Below, piece after piece: positions 13,940-21,295 of a stretch of DNA of 35,344 nt. Each line of letters opens with the position of its first letter. Within the stretch, counting starts at the first letter, position 1. Position numbers and translations under genes: made by a program. The DNA is from Thermoleophilia bacterium. GTDB taxonomy: Bacteria > Actinomycetota > Thermoleophilia > Gaiellales > JAICJC01. The notes beneath the pieces were generated by a model. That model was given only the letters and a program-made list of their open reading frames with translations, had not been told where the DNA came from and did not search any database. Location: positions 1 through 35,344 of the forward strand of contig JAICKX010000020.1 of the NCBI GenBank assembly GCA_025927685.1, in the 5' to 3' direction.

Positions 13940-14906
13940 CTGGCGCCGTCTTCTGCGCCGCGCCGAGTCGGAGCCGTCCGCGCCGGCGGCGCCGGGGCGC
14001 GAGCCGCGCATCCGCAGCCGCGGCGCACCGATGCCGTTCTCGAAGGGCCGGATGGCGCAGGCGCTCGTCCTGGCCGGCGCCGAGCCGGAGCGGGCCTACC
14101 AGCTCGCGCTCCGGATCCAGTGGGAGGTCTCGCGGATCGCCGAGGACGAGATCCCGATCGAGCAGCTCCACGGCGTGGTCGAGGAGGTGCTGGCCGAGGA
14201 GGAGGGGCCGCAGATCGTGTCGCGCTATCACGGCTGGCACGAGGTGCTGCGGCTCGACCGGCCGCTCATCATCCTGCTCGGCGGCGCGACCGGCACCGGC
14301 AAGAGCACGCTGGCGAGCGAGATCGCCTACCGGCTCGGCATCAGCCGCATCACCTCGACCGATGCCGTCCGCCAGGTCATGCGCGCGTTCTTCGCCGCCG
14401 AGCTCATGCCCGAGCTCCACTTCTCGTCGTTCGAGGCCGCCCAGGGCCTCAAGGTGCCGATGCCCGACCCCGACTCCGAGGACCGGGCGCTCTACGGCTT
14501 CCTCCAGCAGGCGGGCCAGGTCGCGGTCGGCGCGAACGCGATCGTCGAGCGGGCGGTGATCGAAGGCCTGTCGACGGTCGTCGAGGGCGTCCACCTCGTC
14601 CCCGGGCTGGTGTCGGCCCACCAGCACGCGGGCGCCGTGGTCGTCCAGGCGATGCTCGCGATCACCGACGAGGAGACCCACCAGGGCCACTTCTTCTTCC
14701 GCGACATGACCAGCGGCGGCGTCCGCTCGATGGACCGCTACCTGCGCAGCTTCGGCGAGATCCGCCGCATCCAGGACTACCTGGTCGGCCGGGCCGAGAA
14801 GGAGAGCTGGCCGGTCATCGAGGCCGGCGAGCCGGATCAGGCCCTGATCGCCGTGATGGACCTGATCCTCGAGCGCGCCACCGCCCGCCAGTCGGCGGTA
14901 CCCTGA
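13932..14906 (+). CDS. 2-phosphoglycerate kinase
   Basis: 324 residues from GTG 13,932. N-terminal ATP-cone-like domain (~28-92: GAPMPFSKGRMAQALVLAGA, then AYQLALRIQWEV), then a kinase domain with P-loop GGATGTGKST (117-126) and the ISRITSTDAVRQVMRAF segment typical of archaeal 2-phosphoglycerate kinase, and EGVHLVPG further on. It phosphorylates 2-phosphoglycerate to 2,3-diphosphoglycerate, the substrate of the synthetase encoded just upstream. The ATP-cone suggests allosteric sensing of adenine nucleotides. Next gene starts 4 bases after the stop. Confidence 0.88.
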   Translation: MPDWRRLLRRAESEPSAPAAPGREPRIRSRGAPMPFSKGRMAQALVLAGAEPERAYQLALRIQWEVSRIAEDEIPIEQLHGVVEEVLAEEEGPQIVSRYHGWHEVLRLDRPLIILLGGATGTGKSTLASEIAYRLGISRITSTDAVRQVMRAFFAAELMPELHFSSFEAAQGLKVPMPDPDSEDRALYGFLQQAGQVAVGANAIVERAVIEGLSTVVEGVHLVPGLVSAHQHAGAVVVQAMLAITDEETHQGHFFFRDMTSGGVRSMDRYLRSFGEIRRIQDYLVGRAEKESWPVIEAGEPDQALIAVMDLILERATARQSAVP

Positions 14907-14910
14907 GCCG

Positions 14911-15918
14911 GTGCACGTGCACGCCGACGTCGAGCCCGCGGACCCGGCCGGCCCGGCGGCCGCCGAGCGGTGTCGCTGCACCGAGCTGACCGCCGTCACC
15001 GAGCGCTCCGTCCTCGCCGCCGGCCGCCATCTCGGGCGCGGTGACGCGGCCGCGGCCGACCGGGCGGCGTCGGTGGCGATGGTCGAGGCGCTGGAGGGCA
15101 TCCCGATCTCGGGCCGGCTCGTGATCGGACGCGAGGAGGAGGACCACCCGCTCGCCGAGGGGCGCGAGGTGGGCGGCGGCGGGCCCAAGCTCGACCTGGC
15201 GTGCGACCCGGTCGGGAACGGCGCCGCGGTCGCCGGCGGCCGCCAGGGGGCGCTGTCGATCCTCGCGGCGTCGAACCCCGGCGGCCTGACGCCGCTCCCG
15301 CGGATGTACATGAAGAAGATGGCGGTCGGGCCGGTTGCGAAGGGCCGGATCGACCTGCGCAGGCCCGTCGGCGAGAACCTCGAGGCGATCGCCGACGCCT
15401 TCGGCCGCCGGGTCGGCGACGTCACCGCGATCGTGCTCGAGCGCCCGCGCCACGACGATCTCGTGGCCGAGATCCGCGAAGCCGGCGCCCGCATCAAGCT
15501 CATCGACGACGGCGACGTCATGGCGTCGATCAGCGCCGCCATCCGCGGCACCAACGACCACCTGGCGATCGGCATCGGCGGCGCGATGGAGGGCGTCATC
15601 TCCGCCGCGGCGCTGCGCTGCCTGGGCGGCGAGGTGCAGGGCCAGCTGTGGCCGCTCTCGCGCAGGGAGATCGCCGGCGCGGCCGAGCACGGCATCGGCG
15701 ACATCGAGCGGATCTTCGGGATCGACGACCTCGTGGACGGCCATCACACCGTGGTGGCATGCGGCATCTCCGGCAGCGACCTGCTCCGCGGCGTCCACTA
15801 CTTCGCCGAGGGGGCGCGCACGCACTCGCTGGTCCTGTGCACGCGCTGCAACCGGGTGCGGTTCATCGACTCGATCCACCTCTTCTCCCACGACCGCCAC
15901 GAGGCGATCCGGCTGTGA
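14911..15918 (+). CDS. GlpX-like (class II FBPase family) phosphatase with altered catalytic motif
   Basis: 335 residues, aligned along its length with class II fructose-1,6-bisphosphatase: LGRGDAAAADRAA (41-53), RLVIGREEED (69-78), IKLIDDGDV (195-203), GIGGAMEGVISAAALRCLGG (221-240) and THSLVL (304-309). The core metal/phosphate motif, DPIDGT in active GlpX, is here DPVGNG (99-104), losing the second Asp and the Thr; GEGE is GREE. E227 is retained. It may be inactive, regulatory, or act on another substrate such as a diphosphoglycerate. It sits 4 bases after the 2-phosphoglycerate kinase gene. GTG start. A Cys pair (CTRC, 310-313) near the end is unusual. Confidence 0.85.
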   Translation: MHVHADVEPADPAGPAAAERCRCTELTAVTERSVLAAGRHLGRGDAAAADRAASVAMVEALEGIPISGRLVIGREEEDHPLAEGREVGGGGPKLDLACDPVGNGAAVAGGRQGALSILAASNPGGLTPLPRMYMKKMAVGPVAKGRIDLRRPVGENLEAIADAFGRRVGDVTAIVLERPRHDDLVAEIREAGARIKLIDDGDVMASISAAIRGTNDHLAIGIGGAMEGVISAAALRCLGGEVQGQLWPLSRREIAGAAEHGIGDIERIFGIDDLVDGHHTVVACGISGSDLLRGVHYFAEGARTHSLVLCTRCNRVRFIDSIHLFSHDRHEAIRL

Positions 15919-16754
15919 TCGAGCCGCTCCTCTACGAGCTCCACGACATGGCCCGCGCGCGCGGGATCGAGGGCTACCGGCGCATGACCAAGACCGAGCT
16001 CCTCGAGCTCGTCGGCGGGGGGCGCGCGGGTGGTCCGACCACGGTCGAGCGCTCCGTCCGCCGCGGCCTGGGCCTGCTCACGCTGCGGGGCGGCACGCCC
16101 GAGAACACGCTGGCGCTCGAGACGCTGGAGGAGCTGGCATCCGCAGTGGAGGAGCTGGCCGCCGACGAGTCGGTGCGCCTGGTGGCGATCACCGGCGCGG
16201 GCGGCCGGATCTTCTCGGCGGGCGCCGACCTGTCCGCCGTGGCGGGGCTCCCCGGCGTAGAGGTGAGCGGCCGCGGCTCGGCCGCGCTCGACCGCATCGC
16301 GGCGGTCGACGTGCCGACGGTGGCGGTGCTGAACGGGCATGCCGTCGGCGGCGGCATCGACCTCGCGCTGGCGTGCGACTGGCGGCTCGGCGCCGAGGGC
16401 GCCCGCCTGCGCTTCATCCACAACGAGCTCGGCTACTCGCCGCCGTGGGGCGCCGCCGAGCGGCTGGGCCGCCTGGTGCCGGCGCCGGTGGCGCTGCGGC
16501 TCTTCGCCACCTGCGCCCTGGTGTCGATGCAGGAGGCGCGCGAGATGGGCCTCGTCGACGACCTGGCAGCCCCGCACCGGCTGCTCGGCCGCGTCGAGGC
16601 GCTTCTCACCCGGATCGAGCGCGCCGACCGGGTCGCCGTGATGGCCACGAAGCGGCTGCTGCGGCCGGACACGCCCCGGGAGGCTCACTCGGCTGCCTTC
16701 GCCGCGCTGTGGGACGCGCGAAGCGGCGAGCAATCATCTACCGTTCAGGCATGA
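15915..16754 (+). CDS. Rho_N domain fused to an enoyl-CoA hydratase/isomerase (crotonase) domain
   Basis: 279 residues from GTG 15,915 (GTGA overlap with the previous stop). Residues ~5-33, LYELHDMARARGIEGYRRM then TKTELLELV, match the Rho N-terminal (SAP-like, nucleic-acid binding) domain. Residues ~50-270 are a crotonase: VAITGAGGRIFSAGADLS (first oxyanion-hole region), VAVLNGHAVGGGIDLALACD (second), and HNELGYSPPWGAAERLGRLV. Crotonases act on acyl-CoA thioesters, and a fused RNA/DNA-binding module has no obvious use in that chemistry. The acyl substrate is unknown. There is no break in frame between the two domains. Confidence 0.85.
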   Translation: MIEPLLYELHDMARARGIEGYRRMTKTELLELVGGGRAGGPTTVERSVRRGLGLLTLRGGTPENTLALETLEELASAVEELAADESVRLVAITGAGGRIFSAGADLSAVAGLPGVEVSGRGSAALDRIAAVDVPTVAVLNGHAVGGGIDLALACDWRLGAEGARLRFIHNELGYSPPWGAAERLGRLVPAPVALRLFATCALVSMQEAREMGLVDDLAAPHRLLGRVEALLTRIERADRVAVMATKRLLRPDTPREAHSAAFAALWDARSGEQSSTVQA

Positions 16755-17059
16755 GCACCGCCGAACTCACCCCCGAGGCCGTCTGGGACGCGCTGCGGGT
16801 CGTGGAGGACCCCGAGCTGGGCATGGACGTCGTCGACCTCGGGCTGGTCTACGACGTGGCCATCGACGCCGGCACCGTTGCGGTCACCTACTCGCTCACC
16901 TCGATGGGCTGCCCCGCCGGCGCGCAGATCGAGCAGGACATCCGCGACGTCGTCGGCAGCATGGCCGGCGTCGCCGAGGTCACCACGGCGCTGACGTTCG
17001 ACCCGCCATGGTCGCCCGAGCGGATGTCCGACGACGCCAAGTTCGTCCTCGGCTTCTAA
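16751..17059 (+). CDS. MIP18/PaaD-type iron-sulphur assembly protein (SufT-like)
   Basis: 102 residues: DALRVVEDPELGMDVVDLGL then VYDVAID, a V-x-Y-S-L-T-S-M-G-C-P-A-G motif around residue 55-65 with the conserved Cys, and IRDVVGSMAGVAEVT. This is the DUF59/MIP18 fold used in Fe-S cluster delivery and, in PaaD, in assembly of phenylacetyl-CoA oxygenase. It overlaps the crotonase gene by 4 bases (ATGA) and closes the operon. The client protein is unknown; none of the upstream operon enzymes has an obvious Fe-S motif. Confidence 0.85.
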   Translation: MSTAELTPEAVWDALRVVEDPELGMDVVDLGLVYDVAIDAGTVAVTYSLTSMGCPAGAQIEQDIRDVVGSMAGVAEVTTALTFDPPWSPERMSDDAKFVLGF

Positions 17060-17131
17060 AGATCACCCTTATCGAGCGCGGCACCTCTGCCGATCTGTCC
17101 CCTGTACTCGGTGTTTTCACGGGAGGCACAC

Positions 17132-17290
17132 ATGCTCGAGTGTCTCTCTCACCTGCGCGACGAGACCGGCCAGACCATGGCGGAGTACGCCGTGGTGCTG
17201 GGCGTCATCACCATCGCGGTGGTGGTCACGCTCGGCCTGCTCAGCACGGCCATCCAGGGCCTGCTGAACAACGTCATCGCGACGCTCTAG
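17132..17290 (+). CDS. Flp/Fap-type (type IVb) pilin
   Basis: 52 residues. Short leader MLECLSHLRDETG then Q14-TMAEY: the prepilin peptidase site G|Q with Glu at +5 and Tyr at +6, followed by a single hydrophobic helix (AVVLGVITIAVVVTLGLL). After cleavage such subunits assemble into thin adhesive pili by Tad machinery. GGGAGG lies about 7 bases before the ATG. No tad/cpa genes adjoin it; it stands alone before a large hairpin. Confidence 0.85.
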   Translation: MLECLSHLRDETGQTMAEYAVVLGVITIAVVVTLGLLSTAIQGLLNNVIATL

Positions 17291-17310
17291 TCCGCACGGC
17301 TCGCACCCTT

Positions 17311-17348
17311 CGCCGCCCCCGGCTCGGCACCGCCGACCGGGGGCGGCG
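17311..17348 (+). terminator. strong GC hairpin after the pilin gene
   Basis: CGCCGCCCCCGG (17,311-17,322) pairs perfectly with CCGGGGGCGGCG (17,337-17,348), with a nested TCGGC/GCCGA stem in the loop. There is no U-tract, as is common for actinobacterial terminators. Confidence 0.65.
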
Positions 17349-17351
17349 CAT

Positions 17352-17481
17352 GGGGACAGTCCCTGAACCTTTCACGTCACCGTTGCGTGACCGCGGCGTG
17401 ACGGTGCCGGGCCGGCTGCGCCCGCTGTGTGTAACGCCTCCCTCGCCGTGACGTGACGGCAAGCGTTCGGGGACTGTCCCC
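17352..17481. repeat. 130-bp inverted-repeat element (REPIN/MITE-like)
   Basis: Ends are inverted copies: GGGGACAGTCCCTGAAC at the left and GGGGACTGTCCCC (17,469-17,481) preceded by GTTC at the right, so about 17 bases match with one difference. Inside are inverted CACGTCAC/GTGACGTG-type motifs near each end. It carries no gene. The layout, two short palindromes facing each other with a spacer, is that of a REP doublet (REPIN) or small non-autonomous element. It lies between the pilin terminator and the 3' end of bioY. Confidence 0.6.
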
Positions 17482-17538
17482 GACGTGGCGAACTGCCCGC
17501 GCATGCACCGCAGCGTCGTGGCGACGGCGAAGACCGTG

Positions 17539-18135
17539 CTATTCGAAGCGGAGGCGCCCGAGCAGCCGGCCCCACGGCGCCGCGGGGTCGATGATCGCCG
17601 CGGCGGCGAAGATCTTGGCGACGTCGCCGAGGACGAACGGCCACAGGCCGTAGTGGAGCGTGGTCGCGCCCGTGCCCGTCCACGGCGTCGGGATCGCCTG
17701 GTGCAGCCAGACGAGGCCGGTCGCGTAGAGGCAGACGCTTCCCGTCAGCATCGCCGGAACGGTGACGTAGAAGCTGCGCCCGTACCGCTCGCACAGCCAC
17801 CCCACGAGCAGGGCGGCCAGCGGGTAGGCCCACAGGTAGCCGCCGCTGGCGTGGAGCGGGTCGGCTCTCGTCAGCCAGTCGATGCCGCCGTCCCCGTCGG
17901 CGAAGATCGGCATGCCCGCCGCGCCGGCGCCGAGGTAGAGCAGCTGCCCGGCCGCGCCCTTCCGCGCGCCCAGGAACGCGGCCGAGCCGAGCACGGCGAA
18001 CGTCTGGAGCGTGGTGGGCACCGGGTACCCGAACGAGACCTGGGCGCACACGGCCGTGAGGACGGCCGATCCGACCACGGTCAGGAGGACGCTCATCGCG
18101 CCGGGATGGGCGCGGGAGATCACGCGGTCGTACAT
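17539..18135 (-). CDS. bioY: biotin transporter substrate-binding protein BioY
   Basis: 198 residues with six hydrophobic segments. Conserved BioY features: VSFGYPVPTTLQTFAVL (~33-49), GARKGAAGQLLYLGAGAAGMP (~56-76) and GGYLWAYPLAALLVGWL (~98-114). It is the S-component that binds biotin; ECF-type ATPases and the T-component are not encoded here, although BioY can work alone in some bacteria. Start fixed by GGAGG 8 bases upstream of ATG 18,135. A TAGGGT -10 box (18,181-18,186) lies 45 bases upstream. Confidence 0.92.
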   Translation of the reverse strand: MYDRVISRAHPGAMSVLLTVVGSAVLTAVCAQVSFGYPVPTTLQTFAVLGSAAFLGARKGAAGQLLYLGAGAAGMPIFADGDGGIDWLTRADPLHASGGYLWAYPLAALLVGWLCERYGRSFYVTVPAMLTGSVCLYATGLVWLHQAIPTPWTGTGATTLHYGLWPFVLGDVAKIFAAAAIIDPAAPWGRLLGRLRFE

Positions 18136-18180
18136 TCGGGGTCCCTCCTTGACGGGCCTGCGGACTGGGCGCGGTCGCTG

Positions 18181-18186
18181 ACCCTA
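18181..18186 (-). promoter_or_regulatory. -10 box of bioY
   Basis: TAGGGT on the minus strand, 45 bases before the bioY ATG, giving a leader of ~38 bases that contains the ribosome site. The gap to queG (86 bases) also has to hold the queG promoter. Confidence 0.4.
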
Positions 18187-18221
18187 CCAGGAGCGCGCGC
18201 GGCGACGCCAGAATACGGGCA

Positions 18222-19181
18222 GTGGACCCACGCCGGCTCACCCAGGCGGTCGTCGAGGAGGCGGCCCGGCTCGGCATCGACGCCTGCGGCGTGTGCCGGG
18301 CCGAGCCGTACGCGCGTACCGAGACGCTGATCCGCGAGCGCCGCCAGGCCGGCCTCTTCGCCGACATGCGCTTCACGATGGCCCATCCGGAGCGCTCCTG
18401 CCATCCCGAGACGCTCGTCCGGGGCGCGCGCTCGGTCGTGGCCGCTGCGCGGAGCTACGCCCGTCCGGAGCCGCCCAAGCCACGCGACCGCCCCCGCGGG
18501 CGCATGCCGCGCTACACGCGCCGCGACGAGTACGCGGTGCTGCGCGATCAGCTCGGCGCGCTCGGCGAGCGGCTGGCAGGGTGGGCGCCCGGCTCCCGGT
18601 CAGCCGTCTTCGTCGACGCGAACCACCACGTCGACCGCGAGGCCGCGGCCCGGTCGGGGATCGCCGTCTACGGCAAGAACACCCTGGCCATCACCCGCCG
18701 CCACGGATCCTGGGTCGTCCTCGGCGTGCTCGTCACCGACGCAGAGCTCGAGCCCACGCACCCCGCGGCGGACGAGCCCGCCTGGGACGCGTGCGGCTCC
18801 TGCCGCGCGTGCATCGACGCCTGCCCGACGGACGCGATCGTGGCCGACGGCGTCCTCGACGCCCGCCGCTGCCTGAGCTACCACACCCAGTCACCGATGG
18901 ACGAGCTGCCGTACGCGGCCGAGCTCGGGGATCGCGTCTACGGCTGTGACATCTGCCAGGACGTGTGCCCGTGGAACACCGGCGCCTCGCGCCGTGCGGC
19001 GGAGCTCGAGCCGGACGCGGTCGACGACGCGTTCCCGCCGCTGGCCGACTGGCTCGAGGCCGATCCCGACGAGCTGGTCGAACGCTACCGGCGGCTGTAC
19101 GTGCCCGAGCTGGACGGGCGCTACCTGGCGCGGAACGCGCGCGCCGCCCTCGAGAACGTCAGCGGACGGCGACCCGGCTGA
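18222..19181 (+). CDS. queG: epoxyqueuosine reductase QueG
   Basis: 319 residues. N-terminal cobalamin-dependent reductase domain (RFTMAHPERSCHPETLV; VDANHHVDREAAARSGIAVYGKNTLA with the candidate catalytic Asp), followed by two 4Fe-4S clusters: CGSCRACIDACPTDA and CDICQDVCPWN. It catalyses the last step of queuosine synthesis in the tRNA wobble position, removing the epoxide oxygen. GTG start. The 3' end overlaps convergent pafBC by 23 bases. Somewhat shorter than the ~350-380 aa enzymes, lacking most of a C-terminal repeat region but retaining the closing YLARNARAALEN element. Confidence 0.92.
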   Translation: MDPRRLTQAVVEEAARLGIDACGVCRAEPYARTETLIRERRQAGLFADMRFTMAHPERSCHPETLVRGARSVVAAARSYARPEPPKPRDRPRGRMPRYTRRDEYAVLRDQLGALGERLAGWAPGSRSAVFVDANHHVDREAAARSGIAVYGKNTLAITRRHGSWVVLGVLVTDAELEPTHPAADEPAWDACGSCRACIDACPTDAIVADGVLDARRCLSYHTQSPMDELPYAAELGDRVYGCDICQDVCPWNTGASRRAAELEPDAVDDAFPPLADWLEADPDELVERYRRLYVPELDGRYLARNARAALENVSGRRPG

Positions 19182-21225
19182 TGCCGCGCAGGAGCTGCTC
19201 GGCCGAGCGGCGCACCTGGGTGCGCACGGCCGCCGGCTCGATCACCTCGGCCTGGCCGCGGTAGCGCAGGATCTCGGACACCAGCCACTCGCGCGAGCCG
19301 TACGTGACGTCGGCCACCGCGGCGCCGCCGCGGGCCGGCTGCGCGCCCGCGCGGCCCTCGAGCTCCCAGCGGGCCCGCTCGGGCGCGAACCAGATCCGGG
19401 CGATGCCGACCTTGCCGCCCAGGGAGTGGTCGAGGTCGGCCATCTCGGGCCGGGGCTCGTAGGCGCTCGAGGAGAGCTGGGCGTCCTTGATGTATCCGAC
19501 CCGGAACGTGCGGCGGCCGTCGCGGCTGCGATCCCAGGTCTCGACGTACCAGCCGCGGTCGTCGCGGCGCAGCAGGTACGGCTCGACGGTCCGGGTCGAG
19601 AACTCGTTCGACGAGCGCGAGAGGTAGGTGATCTCGACCAGCCTGCGGTCGCGGACGCCGGCGCTCAGCACCGTGACGGCGTGCTCCTCGGCGTCGGTCT
19701 CCTGCGGGGCGGGCGTGTCGGCGAGCGCATAGCTCCCGAACGACGCCTCGACCCGCTCGCGGACGGCGGCGAGGGTGGTGTGGGCCTCGGCCGCCACCAG
19801 CGGAGCGACGACGTCGAGCGCCCGAAGGAGCGCCTTGGCCTCGAGCGGCGAGAGCCGGGCGGGCCGCCGGAACGTGTCGCCGTAGAGCTCCTTGTCGACG
19901 ATCACGTGGCCGTTCTCGGTGGCGCAGTAGACGGCGTAGCAGCCGCCGCCGAAGTTGACCAGGTTCAGGAGGTCGAGGCTCTCCTGGAGCTCCTGGGCGG
20001 AGAGCCGGAAGCGCTCCTGGAGCTCGTTGGACTCGACCCGGGCCGACGCGGCATCGCCGCAGCGGGCGAGCAGGAAGGCGAGCAGCGCCTGGAGCAGCGC
20101 GAACCGCTCGGGTGCGACGGGCCCCGGCGTGCGCACGGGGGCCGGGCCGGGGTCAGCGTCCTCGGCCGGCGCCGGGGCGGCCGGCACGGCGCGCGGGTCG
20201 CCGGTGTGGGCGTCGATGACGGCCTGGAGGTCGGCGGCGACCGCGTCGACCACGGCGTCGGGCTCGACGGGGTGCGCCCGGCCGCCGAGCGAGAGGATCC
20301 AGGCAGAGAGCGCCGCCAGGTCGGAGTAGGGGGTGGTGTAGCGGGCCGACCCGTCGGGCAGCTCCTCGACCTCGCCGTAGGCGCCGTAGAGGCGCTCGAC
20401 GAGCCAGGTCGCGTCCGCGCTCACCTCGATGACGGCCTTCTCGGCGTCGCCGGCCGAGAGCTTCCACGGCGGCCGGTCGCGGTAGGCGGTCACGTTGAAG
20501 TCGGCGGGGATACGGAAGTCGCGCTCGCGCCGCGTCGCGAACTTGATCTCGCCGCGGATGCGCGAGACGCGGAACGTGCGCCGGCGGTCGTCCTCGTCGT
20601 CGCGCTCCAGGTCGTCGCCGACCACGTACCAGATCCCGTTCGTCTCCCAGAGGCCGTACGGGTTCACGGTGCGCTCGGCCTCGCTGTCGGAGGTGATCGT
20701 CCAGTACCGGAACTTGACGGTGCGCTGCTTCGAGATCGCCTGCTCGAGCTTCGCCAGGCGCGCGGCGATCTCGTCGGTGTAGAGCGGCGCCAGGAGCTCC
20801 ACCGGCGCCGTCTTGGGGCCGGGATCGGTGCCGGGCCAGGCCCGCCCGAGCGCGAGGTTCTGGAGCGCGAGGCGCAGCGGCTCGGCGTACGCGAACTGCC
20901 CCTCGAGCAGGTAGAAGCTGGTCTGGAGCGCGGCCAGCTCGTCGTCGGTCAGCTCGATCGGCGGCAGGAAGTACTGCTCCTCGCGCAGGCTGTAGAGCTC
21001 CTCCGAGGTGAACTCGTCGCGGCTCGAGGCGATCGGGATTCCCAGATCCTGGAGCTCGCGCCGGTCGGCGTAGTAGCGGCGGGCGAAGGCCTCGTCGCCC
21101 ATGTCCGAGTAGCCCTCGACGTGGGTCTTGACGTCGCGTGCCGTGACGGGTCGCTGTTCCGCCATGAGGTACGCCACGAGCGAGAGCTGGCGGATGAGCT
21201 TGTCGGCGTCGTGGGTCAAGACCAC
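19159..21225 (-). CDS. pafBC: fused PafB-PafC WYL-domain transcription regulator
   Basis: 688 residues: two complete HTH-plus-WYL units in tandem. The first (~1-335) starts with a winged helix (LIRQLSLVAYLMAEQRPVTA, then YADRRELQDLGIPI) and has its WYL stretch at YGLWETNGIWYVVGDDLE. A linker rich in Ala/Pro follows (~345-375), and the second unit (~375-688) has YLLRRDDRGWYVETWDRSRD. In mycobacteria PafB and PafC are separate proteins that together activate the LexA-independent DNA damage response; fused versions are known in some actinobacteria. It diverges from a dinB gene, a likely target. Confidence 0.9.
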   Translation of the reverse strand: MVLTHDADKLIRQLSLVAYLMAEQRPVTARDVKTHVEGYSDMGDEAFARRYYADRRELQDLGIPIASSRDEFTSEELYSLREEQYFLPPIELTDDELAALQTSFYLLEGQFAYAEPLRLALQNLALGRAWPGTDPGPKTAPVELLAPLYTDEIAARLAKLEQAISKQRTVKFRYWTITSDSEAERTVNPYGLWETNGIWYVVGDDLERDDEDDRRRTFRVSRIRGEIKFATRRERDFRIPADFNVTAYRDRPPWKLSAGDAEKAVIEVSADATWLVERLYGAYGEVEELPDGSARYTTPYSDLAALSAWILSLGGRAHPVEPDAVVDAVAADLQAVIDAHTGDPRAVPAAPAPAEDADPGPAPVRTPGPVAPERFALLQALLAFLLARCGDAASARVESNELQERFRLSAQELQESLDLLNLVNFGGGCYAVYCATENGHVIVDKELYGDTFRRPARLSPLEAKALLRALDVVAPLVAAEAHTTLAAVRERVEASFGSYALADTPAPQETDAEEHAVTVLSAGVRDRRLVEITYLSRSSNEFSTRTVEPYLLRRDDRGWYVETWDRSRDGRRTFRVGYIKDAQLSSSAYEPRPEMADLDHSLGGKVGIARIWFAPERARWELEGRAGAQPARGGAAVADVTYGSREWLVSEILRYRGQAEVIEPAAVRTQVRRSAEQLLRGISRVAVR

Positions 21226-21295
21226 GCGTAGTCTACCGGCCGCCGGCGTTCACCCGCGGCCCGAACGTGGCGCCGGAGCGTGCCAAATTGCACTC
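21226..21295. promoter_or_regulatory. divergent control region between pafBC and dinB
   Basis: 70 bases. On the minus strand TAGACT (21,230-21,235) lies 4 bases before the pafBC GTG, rather close for a leaderless start. On the plus strand CAAATT (21,284-21,289) lies 6 bases before the dinB GTG. I see no clear LexA box or full RecA-NDp-type motif. Confidence 0.35.

Noticed and set aside
18946-21231. Plus-strand open frame of 761 codons
   Set aside because: Antisense shadow of pafBC: low-complexity Arg/Ala/Gly/Val translation, no domain, and the minus strand encodes complete HTH-WYL units.
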